A DNA stretch of 64,000 nucleotides from Chamaecrista fasciculata (taxonomy: Eukaryota; Streptophyta; Magnoliopsida; Fabales; Fabaceae), in NCBI GenBank assembly GCA_003254925.1, contig QANZ01039552.1, positions 15,596-79,595 on the forward strand, given 5' to 3'. Position 1 is the first letter of the stretch. Each line of letters begins with the position of its first letter. Below the pieces are notes generated by a model. It was not told where the DNA came from. It was given only the letters and a program-made list of their open reading frames with translations, and ran no database searches. This document shows, piece by piece, positions 37,875 through 49,287 of this stretch. The position numbers and the translations under genes are program-made.

Positions 37875-38648
37875 CTCTAACTAGATAAAGAACTATTTAA
37901 GAACAATACATAACTTTGAACTCGTTAATATATATGCTTTGGAATAGACAATTTTTTTATGTCTATTGTCAAGTTCTATTGAATTTATCATAAATTTATA
38001 ATCACTTTATATATTTATTTTCGGTTAAGTTATGAGTATCCCCGTCTTTCCGTGTAACGGTCTAAGCAAAGACTAATCTCATTTGGGCCTCAAAGGCGAA
38101 ATGACCAGAGCCCTCGCAACAATGTCGACTCTAAGACTTTCTATATTCATTTGATAAATTGAATTTCTATTTGTTTATTAACTTTTTATTTTTTGTCTTG
38201 AGTAATAGTGAATCATTTTCATATAATTTTAATCATAATTAGAATCACGAAGGACTTTATTTAGTATCATATGAAATTTAGTGATCACATGTATTAATTC
38301 TACTCTATTTTGTCCAAATATAAAAACTTGAAGTAAATTGATAAATTTTTAATATATATATATATTTTTAATTAAAAAAATATAGCAAAAATATTTTAGA
38401 TATCAAAAAAGGATTTTGATAAATTTTATGAGATAAAAAGTTATATTTTTTTTCTTTTTAATTTACTTTTCATACATAATGAGAGTCACTAATAATATGA
38501 TTTTATAGTTTTATTTAATGGTTCGGTTAAGATAATAATTTAATAACTAATTTTGTAATTTAGTATTATTAACTTATCATTATTGAAAACACTAAGACAG
38601 ATATAGAGTGGTCTTATCTTTTTAAGATGAGCTTATGATAAAGTTGGA

Positions 38649-39181
38649 GGCCAAAGTCTTGGTCCTTCTGTTATGCTCATTGTTCCAAATAGGTCCCTTA
38701 GTTATTTTTCGTTCCATATCGGTCCCTCTCCCTCAATTATTCAAAACATGTCAAAGTTGGTCCCTCTAATNTCTGGTACCTTCTCTTTGTATTCCCGGAA
38801 AATTTCAATCTCTCTTTTTCATCGATTGAAATTTTCTCAGGAAAATTCGCCGAGAAAAGAGCGAGAAAACGCACGCACGCACCCTCTTGAGAGAGAGATT
38901 TTGTATTTTTGGGCAAGTTCACTTAAAATCTTAATTTACTTCTTTTTCTTACGTTTTGATCCTATTATAAAAAGAAAAAGACCTTAATATAAGAAAATAA
39001 AATTTTTGGGGATGAAAGTTTATTTTTCGTCTTTTTTTAACGGAAAAATGGATGGAAAATCTTAGATGGACCAACTTTGATAAGTTTTGGATAACTGAGG
39101 GACCAATATGGAACGAAAAATAATTGAGGGACCCATTTAGAACAATAAGCATAACAGAGGGACCAAAATAGGACTTTGGCC
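38649..39181. mobile_element. MULE-type non-autonomous element
   Basis: It begins GGCCAAAGTC and ends GACTTTGGCC. The arms of about 130 bases match well ('ctgttatgctcattgttcc' against its complement on the right). The flanks TAAAGTTGGA (38639-38648) and TAAAGTTGGA (39182-39191) are identical over 10 bases, of which 9 or 10 are the target duplication. The interior holds a GC-richer stretch ('gaaaacgcacgcacgcaccc') of unknown origin. One N lies at 38771. A fragment of a related copy lies at 19853-20032. Confidence 0.82.
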
Positions 39182-39357
39182 TAAAGTTGGATGATGTATT
39201 ATAACTTACTTTAATTCTTGAATTAGTGGGGGTGTTTAAGATAATATTAATTTGAGTATAAAAAATGCATTACTTTGTTAAGTTTTAGAGTGTGCTATTT
39301 AGATTTTTCAACTTGTTCACAAAAACATAAAAAAAACCATTTTTATCAAATAATTAT

Positions 39358-41141
39358 GGCAAAACACACTTTTGTGCCTCTAACGTTTGCAGTGATTTTC
39401 AGTTATGCCCCTAACGTTTCATTTTGTTCAAGCGTGCCCTCAATGTGAAACTAACGTTTCAATTATGCCCCCAATTTTAACTCAATGCCCATGTGGCAAT
39501 TTTTTTACTTATGTGTCATTTTTTTGGTCTGACGTGGCATAATGACTGGACATTCATATTTTTTTTTTTTTCCACCGTGGCATGATGACTGGATTTACAT
39601 TTTTGAACATAAAAAATGAGTAAACTAGCAAATCAGTCCCTGGATTTACATTTTTCATCATCTTCATTCATTTTAGTCCCAAATCCTCAAAATAAAATTG
39701 TAAAGTGTCTCAAAACTCTTCCAAACATTCCAATTTAGTCCTTAAAAATATTAAAAACCCGAGTAAACTAGCAACCCGATCCCTGAATTTTGGACACTCT
39801 GACTAAACCCTAAAACCTCAAACTCCAAACTCTAAACCCCAAACCTTAAAACCCCAAATCCCAAAACCCAAACCTCAAACCCTAAACCCCTATTTTTTTT
39901 CTATCTTCATCTTCGTCAATTCATCATCATCATCATCATTGAAATTTCAAACCCTCGATCACAAATTCCAGATTCGTCGACGAACACTTGTTTCGGAATC
40001 CCGATGACGACGTCGTTTTCCAGGGGGATTTTCACCGTCGTCACCACTTCCAGCATCGTTTCCCGATTGTGAAGCCTCTTGATCGACTCCGGGTGATCGA
40101 TTACGGCGGCGTTTGGGTATGTTGCGGAGAATTCATCCAGTTGTTTCTTCCAATCTTCGTCGTACGATTTGTGAATGATGCAATCGAAAGGGCTCTATTC
40201 AATCAAGGATCGGGTGGTGTCGATTTGTACGAGATTGATGCCGCGTTGCTCCGCGTAATTGACGAGGGATTTGAGGATGAAGCTCTAAACCTTTTTGGGT
40301 TCGAAAGCATAGCCTGCGCAATATCTGTGAGATTGTGGTTCAGCCATGTTATTTTGGGAGATGGAACTTGATACAAAGTCCCTCGAAATGCCTTGAAATT
40401 TTGTGTTGTGGAAGCTGTAAATTCAAGATGGGTTAAAATGTTTCGATATTATGATGATGGAGGGATGCATATTCTAATGACCACTAAGAATGAAAAGTTA
40501 TGGAGAGTCATGGGGATGATGATGATGGAGTGATGAAGAAGACAGAGATTCAAGCTATATCAGAAGAAGAATCATGGAAGTTGGAATATTTGGAAGATGA
40601 AGATTTTAGGGGGTTTAGGGATTAAAAAAAATTAGGGATTTAGGTTAAATTGAGAAGATGAAGATTAAAAAACATTTAGGTTTTAGGGTTTAGGGTTTAG
40701 AGGTTTAGGGTTTGGGGTTTAGGTTTTAGAGTTTAGGGTTTTTAATACTTTTAAGGACTAAATTGAATTGTTTGGAAGAGTTTTGGGACACTTTACAATT
40801 TTATTTTGAGGATTTGGGACTAAAATGAATGAAGATGATGAAAAATGTAAATCCAGGGATTGATTTGCTAGTTTACTCAATTTTTATGTTAAAAAATGTA
40901 AATCCAGTCATCATGCCACGGTGGAAAAAAAATAGGAATGTCTAGTCATCATGCCATGTATTCAAGTCAGACAAAATAAATGACACATAAGTAAAAAAAT
41001 TGCCACATGGGCATTGAGTCAAAATTGGGGGCATAATTGAAACGTTAGTTTCACATTGAGGGCACGCCTGAACAAAATGAAACGCTAGGGGCATAACTGA
41101 AAATCACTGTAAACGTTAGGGGCACGAAAGGGTGTTTTGCC
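39358..41141. mobile_element. Pack-MULE carrying an inositol-tetrakisphosphate kinase fragment
   Basis: The ends GGCAAAACACACTTTTGTGCC (20 of which are shown paired as GGCAAAACAC / GTGTTTTGCC) sit inside a perfect 9-bp duplication AATAATTAT (39349-39357 and 41142-41150). The terminal inverted repeats reach about 500 bases each and include many diverged TTTAGGG/CCCTAAA words (39785-39890 and 40660-40740). The middle (about 39970-40350) is distinctly richer in GC and CpG and encodes an ITPK-like frame on the minus strand. No transposase is present. Confidence 0.9.
39972..40347 (-). pseudogene. Captured 5' part of an inositol 1,3,4-trisphosphate 5/6-kinase (ITPK) gene
   Basis: Reading down from an ATG at 40347, the frame gives 'MAEPQSHRYCAGYAFEPKKV', a stop, then 'INLVQIDTTRSLIE', a stop, then 'FDCIIHKSYDEDWKKQLDEF', 'VIDHPESIKRLHNRETMLEV' and 'IGIPKQVFVDES'. 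This follows the N-terminal domain of plant ITPK1-type kinases, which phosphorylate inositol phosphates on the way to phytate. In-frame TAG codons lie at 40285-40287 and 40195-40197. The ATP-grasp core and C-terminal half are absent, so the protein is non-functional. The piece begins at the parent ATG and continues about 125 codons without an intron, so it may be one large exon. Identification is from memory of the family. Confidence 0.82.
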
Positions 41142-41598
41142 AATAATTATCATTTAAATATATTTTTTCTTCTATCATAAAGGTTAAAGTGCTCTTTCTT
41201 TCTCGGGACGCTCTGCTAGGGTTTGAGAAAGGGAGTCGCACAACCGCAAGAAGGAAGAAGATTTGGGATGTCGCTGTACAACGACAGCCCCCTCCTCTGG
41301 CTTTTGTTTATTAGGTATGTTTTTGTTGTTTTCTCCTTTAGGGAGATCCTCTTTTTCCATTAGGAAAGTTTCTTTCTTTCTTTAGGTTATGTTTGTTTTT
41401 TTTTTTTTCTTGTAAAGATATACTCGTTTTTTAGATCTACTCTTGAAATTCATTTGAGAATAGAATTTTTAAGAAGGTTTTCCCTCAAAGTGGGTGTGTT
41501 GCCGTTCTTGTATCTCCATATTTGCTCTTTGTAAAATATCTGTTGTTGTAGATCAGAGCTTGACAACTTGTATATCTTTTTTCTAGTTTAGGAGAGAT

Positions 41599-42084
41599 TA
41601 GAGTCGTCAAAACGAGCCAATCCAGCTTATTCGAGCTGGCTCGTCATGAGGTGAGGCAGGTTTTGCCAACCTGACTCACCAACTTAATAAGCTGGGTTAG
41701 CACACCTACCCACCAACCATCAATTTTTTTTTCTATTTTTTTATTTTTTTTTATTTTTCCCACTTTTTTAAATTTAAAATATCAATCAACAGTAGCAAAC
41801 AACAATACTTTTTCAACATCCTTCAAAATCAACAAGCCACATAAAACATGAGAAGAAGTTAGATTAAAATTTGATGTAATGGAGGGAAAAGAACTCTGAA
41901 GAAGATACTAAGGGACTGAAATCGATGAGAGAGTGAGTGAGTCTAGATATTTTTAGTTTTAGGGTTTTAATTTTAGATTTAGTTAGCCCACCAAGAGTTG
42001 CGGGTTAAAGGAGCCAACCTAGCTCGCCAATTTGATGAGTTAAACGAGCCAACCTACTGAATTTGACTGGTTTTGACGACTCTA
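41599..42084. mobile_element. hAT-type non-autonomous element
   Basis: The ends TAGAGTCGTCAAAAC and GTTTTGACGACTCTA (with small differences) pair, and subterminal 'gagccaac/gttggctc' words recur. The flanks GGAGAGAT (41591-41598) and GAAGAGAT (42085-42092) agree at 7 of 8 bases, fitting an aged 8-bp hAT duplication. There is no coding capacity. Confidence 0.7.
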
Positions 42085-42616
42085 GAAGAGATGGATCTAG
42101 ATCTTTTCTCCTGGAATGTGTTGTCTGACTTTTTATTACTCTCATATGTAATATGTTTGAGGAGTTTTTTTTGGTTGAACTTCATTATTATATAAATGTC
42201 TTTATCTATCTTCTTTATATGTATGACCTCATGCCATTTTTTAAGAATGAATTTAATCATTCTGACAAAATATATATATTATATATATAGAGGATATATA
42301 GTTCCGGTACTTGCATCGCCATCCATCACGTCACATGCATTCAATTTTTATAATCAGAAGGATCTCCAAACCTTTTCATTACCCCCAAAAAAACAAAAGA
42401 GGAGAAATTAAACGAGCTTTGTAGTCAACCAAAAGTATAAACAAAAAATCAACATAGTGGATGAATGATTCACAACAATAAAAAGGGGTCAATTTGGATA
42501 ACCTTGTACTAATACATTGACTCTATTTTTTTTTTCTCTAGACTCTACATATATCTTTGGGTAAAAATAAAAAAAATAAAATTTATTTTTTAAGCAAGGC
42601 ATCAATTATAAAATTT

Positions 42617-43058
42617 AGGTCAAAGTGCACTTTTGGTCTCATAACTTTTGTTCAAGTCTCAATTTGGTCTTATAACTTTTATGTTGCATTTTTTGTCCCA
42701 TATCTTTGTAAAAAGTTGCATTTTTGGTCCTGTATCACTTTTGGTTCCATATCTTTTGGTCAGGTTGCAGAATTGATCTCATATCTTTGCAAAAAGTTTT
42801 ATTGCCAGTCTCATTTGATCCAAAGATATTAGATCAATTCTACACCTGACCCAAAGATATGAGACTAATTCTACAACCTGACTAAAAAATATAGCACCGA
42901 TTATGCAACATGAGTCAAAGATATGGACTAAAAGTGTAACACCAGATCAAATCTGCAATTTGAGCGAAAAATATGAGACCAAAAGTGCAACAAAAAAAGT
43001 TATAGGACCAAATTGAGACCTTAACAAAAATTATGGGACCAAAAGTGCACTTTGGCCT
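42617..43058. mobile_element. MULE-like MITE just upstream of the GIP1-like promoter
   Basis: The left end 'aggtcaaagtgcacttttgg' pairs with the right 'ccaaaagtgcactttggcct'. The interior is tandem, diverged 'ggtctcatatctttg' units and their complements. The ends resemble those of the SF1-carrying Pack-MULE (AAGTGCACTTTTGG). No clear target duplication was found. The right end is about 115 bases from the TATA box of the next gene. Confidence 0.65.
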
Positions 43059-43174
43059 AACCTCTAAAATCTTAATTTTTGATATATTTGTTTTGTTAAA
43101 AAAAAGGAAAAAGAGAATAAATGTATTTGTGTGTGTGTGGCGGAAGTGGTAATAAAGAAAACCGCTTGTATTTG

Positions 43175-43183
43175 TATATATAA
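43175..43183 (+). promoter_or_regulatory. TATA box of the GIP1-like gene
   Basis: TATATATAA lies 157 bases before the start codon at 43340, consistent with a short leader of about 130 bases. Confidence 0.5.
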
Positions 43184-43339
43184 TGCCAAGGGTGTGAGAT
43201 AAAGAAAGGGATTGTGTGTCTTATAAGAGAGAGTGGGGTTACTGTTTGGTTGATCGGAAAATCTTGGACCGACCAAGCAAGCAGAAAAAGAAAGAGTTTG
43301 GCTTTTTCCAGAACTGAAAATTTTCAGGCAAAAGGAGCA

Positions 43340-46300
43340 ATGGGGAGTGAGAGAATCGGAGGACGAGGGCGAGAATCCGTTCAGGGTTTGCCGGCGGCGA
43401 CAAAAAAGGTGGTTCAGAGCTTGAAGGAGATCGTTAACTGTTCCGATTGTACGGACCAAGAGATCTATGCTGTTCTTGAAGAATGTAATATGGACCCTGA
43501 CCGTGCCGTTGAGAGGCTTCTTGCTCAAGGTTTTGCTCTCTACTGTAATTTTTTTTTAATTCTGAGTTGGGAGTATTATTTTATACTGTGTTTTGTTGCT
43601 GAGAAAAATGGTGATGATGGGGAATAGGGTTAGCGTTTGTTGTTTTATTTTGTGTCTAATTTCCTGTCTAGTCCGCCATATGAGTAAACTTGTTTAATTT
43701 ATTTTATCCGGTTTGCTGTTATATTACCCTAAGGACCTGTAATAAACATTGAGTTTTCATGGTAACATCGTCTTGGTTAATTGGTTTTAGTTGTTTGAAA
43801 TTATTTCTTATATTTGTCCTTTTACCTTTTGGCTTACTATGACTATTGCTCATTTGCTGTATGTTTGTCCTTAATAACCTGTACCAACTATAACAGTCAA
43901 CTTTATAATGTTTAAATGTAGATACTTTTCATGAAGTGAAAAGCAAACGTGAAAGAAGAAAAGAGGTATTCCTCACATGAAATTGTTAGTCTTTGTTGTA
44001 GAGGTTTCTTAACTTAGTGCTGAGCATGCATTTATTATGGGATACATACTCTCTTTTTCTTTAGATGAAGGAGGCATCAGACTCAAGGACTAGACGTAGT
44101 ACTGTCGGTTTGAGCCGTGGAGGAAAAACTGGTAGCGAGCGTAATGTTGTGCCCACTGGATCAACACATGTGACTTATGATGGTATCTTGCTATCTTCCT
44201 GAACTTTATCCACCATCTGATGCATGTTATTGGTACATTAATGTGGAGTTTGTTACTTTTTTGGCTTACTATGTCAAATATGTCTGATATCTGGCAGAAC
44301 CTGGTAAAGCTGCCGACAAGGAAGAGGTTGGGTTAGTTTGTCCGTCATTTTCATCTTCCATGACTCGTGTTATAAGGAATGATACAGCTAGGTTAGTTCT
44401 TCATGCAATCTGTCAGCTTATGTGAATTTCTACTGTTACCATTACATGGAGCGTATATTGATATCCGTTTATTCCATTAAACAGTCTAATTTCTGCTTAT
44501 TTTTCTGACATATAGTTGTAAGAATGTATTAACATTGGTTGGTTTTAATGGGTTTAAATTTATGGTGGGTCATTCTGGGTTGTCTTCATTTCACTCTTGA
44601 TTAAATATATACCAATGTTCAATTGCTTTCCCAATTTGCTTTCCCAATGATCTCTTTCCTACTGTGGTTCATGTCTCACATCACGAATCATTGTAACTGA
44701 ATGGTTGACGGTTGGAAGTAATTGGTGCCTTACATAGCATTTTTCTTAAGTTAAAGTTTCTCCTCTTGAGCTCTGTTCTGTTTCTGTTTGGAATTTGAAA
44801 GGGCTTGAGAGTTACTGCTTCCAATGTTAACAATTGACAATTGACATGCTGGTTATGGGAAACATATCATGCTGGTTTTGGATGTGAGTGATGTCAAATT
44901 ATCTTCTTTGGGCATCCTTGCTTGCTGTAACTCTATTCAGATTGCTGAACAGTGATGTCTGAATTATAGAGCTAGTTTTTAGTTATTACTTCACCGATAT
45001 ATTGGAAATTGAAAATAATTCCTTTTATAAAGACAGTGGTGTCACTGACATGAGAATGATGTAATTTGATTCTATTTTTCTCAATTAAATGTTCAAATGC
45101 TTACCTTAGGCCATTTGCAGTGATTCCTTTAGTGATAAAGGACGACAGTTGTTAGGATCTACAGGAGTTTCTGCAGGAGTTAAACCCTCTTTTGTTGGAG
45201 TCAGCAGAGGGAATCTTTCAATGGCAGATATTGTAAGAATGGGTAAACCATCTCAAGATGCTAATGCCGTTGCGCATTACCATTCTAAAGCTCCAGAAGT
45301 TTCTGCTTCTGCAAGACCAGAGCTAAGCTTAAATCTGCACTGTCACAATCAATTGGGCCAGCAAGATTTTAATTATGAATGGCCTGTTATCGAGCAGCCA
45401 GTGTCTGTCAATTACTCACATGCTTCAAAGATGTCAGATTTATCAAATACTAACGTGCCACCTGACCATTTTAATCTGCAAAGTAATACAGATAGTTTGC
45501 TTAGAAACTGTGTATCTGATGAAGCCCAAGTTTCACAAGGAGATGTTGCAAGTGATGATGTTAGTTCTGAAAAAATTGAATCTGGTTTCCTATCTAGCAG
45601 ATCCAGTATTATGAACAATACTGGACTAGCATCTCATTCCAACTATAACTTAAAGTATACCAGTGCGACTGATTCTCATAGTTCTGAGCATCATGAAGGT
45701 AACTATTTCAATTATAGTTATAGATTTAGAAAGTTTCACTTGTCTATTTTACCATAACATGGTAAAAAATGATTGCAACATTGTGTGAAATCTTCATTGT
45801 AGTTTATATCGCTTTTGCTGAGAGCTTGATGGTTTGCTTTGTAGATGTAGTACACAAAAAATATACTCCAGGGTTGGATGCTTTTTCTATCAGTGAATAT
45901 TACTACTACTCCAAAAATCTAGAATATGATTTTTGTAGTTGTAATTCTGCAGCCTATTCATCCCTTCTATCTATATCTTCTACTGTGGTATGGGGTTATT
46001 TTTTCTTAGGATGTCCTGTCCTCTTCCCTTTTGCCTTGTTTAGATACATACTACATCTTTTTACACCTGTAGAAAGAACTGTTTTGTAGGGTTTCCCTCA
46101 TCACTTGTTTTTGTTATTATTTATCTGTGTTTAGTTATGTCTTGGAATGTTAGCTAGATATGAAGCCCAATATTTGAAAGTTTACTAGTTAAATTAATGC
46201 TGTTTATTGTGTGATGCAAAATTTGTCAAATGAACTACATTGTGTTTTTTGTTTGCTTAAAGCTTAATACATGTAAAGATTTGTATCAGTACAAACTGCT

Positions 46301-49287
46301 CTGTCAGTTGTTTTATCGATTTTTAATAGAAAGTTGTGTCTATTTCTTGGACCTGCTTTCTAAGTCTCTTAGTCGAGCTCTCAAGTTTTCAGTCCTTTTT
46401 CAGCATTGTCTATACTCAGTAGCAGGTAGTAACAGATGATTATCCTATTCAAATCGTTTAGATTCAGTGATTAATGATACCTGCAGATGTGTCATCAGCT
46501 GCTTCAGATATCCAGCGGTTAAGCTTGACAGACTCCAAACAGGAAGTTCTGTCAACAGAAGATAGCTCTGTGTTGGTTCTTCCAAATCATGTACAAGACT
46601 TAACTGCTAAATGCTCACATTTGAGTTTCGGTAGATATAATGGTGGTGATAATTCCACATCTTCTGCGATACTTGCATCTCATCTTTCAAATGGCTTAGC
46701 AGATAGGGCCGCAGCTGTGGATAGTGGTTCTTTGGCTCAGTACATGGATGACAGGCATTTCCTTTTGCAGATCCAATATCTGATATAGTCAGCTACTCAG
46801 CTTCATTTATTTATCTCATTTTCTTCATTTTCTCTCTACAGCAACCCTGTCTATCATGGTGATAAACCGCTTGGGCATGATGTTGTTAAGGAAGCAGCAA
46901 TTGATGAAAATTACGACTTCCTTTTGTCTCATCAGCGAGAGCTTGCAAAGCGTACATTTCCTGAGGTAACTCTTCATGAGCTCACCACCATGTCATCTGT
47001 TCCTGATCCTAGTTTTCAAAAATCCCAGTGGGCGACTCCTTCACTGCCTTTTAAGAGGCCAGACTTGCAGAATGGAAACATGAATGTTTTTTCAAGAGAA
47101 ATGGTAAAACTAAAGCCTATTAAACTTATATTTGTTTGCTTGATTTTTAGATATATGGTTTTGCTTCCTACATGTAAAGGTGTTGCATGTTGCAAAAAAT
47201 AGTGCTTGCATATGTTGTTTTGCACATATAACATGATGGTGCAGCTTCTTTACACAATATATGATCTAGCTAAACTGTCATTTTTCCAAAAAAAAAAGAA
47301 GAAAAATCCTTGACAATAGGCATGGCTGAGAGTAGGCATAAAAAGAATCTTTATTCTTAAGTGTGTGCTGAAAAAATCTTTCCAACAAAAAAAAAAACCT
47401 TTCTAGAACAAGAAGATTGTCCTTAAACAAGGGGTCACTGTATTACTTAGAAAGCTCAAAAGAGATGAAAGTAAGTAGCAACAGAAGTGTTGTAAAACTT
47501 ATTTCCATTGTGCTGAGCATCAAAGTTATGCCCTTGAAGATGCAGGCTATCCTCTCTGGCCAAACAAATCACCAAATTCCATTCACCCCACATTGCTACT
47601 ATGTTTTGTTTTCCTTGTTATTTTATTACCTTTCTTGGTTTTCAAGGTGGACAAGTTATTGTCTACCAATTATTCTTTGCATTGAGAATGCTTTTTTTAA
47701 AATATAAAAAATAAATCGAGAGACAACATGATGATTCAAATTTCATACCTGGTGATGTGTCTCTCGATTTGAATCATCATGTTGTCTACCAATTAAGCTC
47801 CCTAGACAGTAGCCATCTCCCCGGTCACATTATCAGGACCTCTTCTATCTGGTTTGCAGTAAAAGCTTTCTATTTTAGTGATGAGTTGTCTAGATCATTG
47901 GGCAATTCATGATTGTGCTTTCTGGAATTATTTATATAGGTTTGTTTTGAAAGGAAAAGTTTCACAGATCCATGTTGATGTCAAATTTTGCATTAAGTAA
48001 TGAACTATGACATTGAAGTATTCATGTCAGATAGTCTGTCCACCTAGGATTTTTTCTGATGCCGAACATTTCAAAATCAAATGACACTCTTTTGATGATT
48101 TTATCTCTCCAGGAAGATCCTTTATAAGCATATACCATTATAGTTGTTTAGAGATGAAACTGTGAATTTGAGTAACAAATGCATTCAAATTTTAAGACTA
48201 TATTGGTTTCATTTTTTTGAGTTCCAATGATTTTCACTACTAGTAAAATTTGATGAATTGACATGATGTTAATGGCATTGATATTTTAACAGCTGTTGAA
48301 CCATACAGGTCGTGGAACCCCGTTTTGCATTGCCTCATAGGTCTGCACATTCCCAAGATCTTACACTGCAATCCTCATTACGCTTAGATCAATATGCCGA
48401 TAAAAAAGGTTATCATCCCCTACACCAGAACCATCAGTATATGGCAGCTATCAATGCACAGAAAGCGTTTTCGGGTAGTTCTGCGTACAATCATTCTTTA
48501 GCAGACATGAACTACAATCACCCACAAAGTAGAAATGAATACTTAATGAGTAGATTGACTCCTTCCAGAGGCAGAGAAGGAGTTGGTTATGGAAATCGTG
48601 ACTTCTCTTCCTATAATCCCAGAAGCTTTCTGCCTAATTCATCTCTTGGTCCCGTGATGCCTTCAAGAAACTTGGATGAGATTTTACCATCACGGTATAA
48701 TGGTGGACGTAACTTAAGTTTGATTCAACCGGTAAGTTTTACTATTCCTCTAAGGAAGAATAAGTAGTTTTCTCTAAAAACATGAGTTATGACTAACTTA
48801 TTTTACAAAGGTTGCCACATAATTTTATCTAATTGATATTGATTCTCTGACCATAGACCATATTATTCAAAAAAGACCAGTAAGGGTGGTAGATCTTATC
48901 TGTATCGTATGAGCCTTTCTTATGTGAACCTAGTTCTGAAATGGAAAAACAATGACATTGAACTTAAATTTTCAAGCTTTTATCATTATGCAGTTTCCTG
49001 ATCAGCATGGTAGATTTTCTTCTCCATGGGATTATGAGCATGAATCAAGATCTCGGCCTGTTCCTGAAAACACTCGCTATGGTTCCCTGGGACAACAAAA
49101 TCAAGCTCTATCTCACTACATTAATTCAGGATATTCAGACCTTTATCATAGAGAGGCAGAAATTGCAGCAGAACTTCAACGGCAAAATGGTCCTCAAAAT
49201 TTGTCATCTAAGCAATCACATCAATTTGGCACCACAGCCACTAACAGCTTACTTTCATCTCATGTTTTGCCACCCTTTTTTCATTAG
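43340..49287 (+). CDS. GBF-interacting protein 1-like protein (GIP1_N / DUF1296), 9 exons
   Basis: Exons 43340-43529, 43922-43965, 44065-44182, 44298-44391, 45121-45698, 46487-46754, 46842-47103, 48309-48731, 48994-49287 join into 756 residues. Residues about 20-90 form the GIP1_N (UBA-like) domain: 'VQSLKEIVNCSDCTDQEIYA', 'LEECNMDPDRAVERLLAQ', 'DTFHEVKSKRERRKE'. The rest is a long Ser/Asn/Gln-rich, probably disordered region without catalytic motifs, ending 'HVLPPFFH'. Family members bind G-box bZIP factors and are proposed to act as nuclear co-regulators or chaperone-like helpers; that role is inferred here from the domain only. Intron 6 reads GC-AG; all others read GT-AG. The start is the first ATG after the TATA box that is in frame with the domain. 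Confidence 0.88.
46755..46841 (+). other. GC-AG intron in the GIP1-like gene
   Basis: Exon 6 must end 'gatgacag' before 'gcattt' to join 'caaccctgtctat' in frame (GAC AGC AAC CCT). No GT donor nearby keeps the frame. The intron is 87 bases and ends 'ctctctacag'. GC-AG introns are about 1% of plant introns (general knowledge). Confidence 0.65.
47721..47787 (+). repeat. Perfect 21-base stem hairpin in GIP1-like intron 7
   Basis: Bases 47721-47741 and 47767-47787 are exact reverse complements, separated by a 25-base loop. A second, overlapping complementarity pairs 'aatcgagagaca' just outside with 'tgtctctcgatt' in the loop. The intron (47104-48308) is the largest in this gene. Confidence 0.8.

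Noticed and set aside
38673-38987. 104-codon frame at 38.7 kb and its complement
   Set aside because: They are readings through the inverted arms of the MULE-type element, and one includes an undetermined base.
39988-40371. 127-codon plus-strand frame in the ITPK element
   Set aside because: It is the antisense shadow of the captured ITPK coding strand, which is on the minus strand with recognisable motifs.
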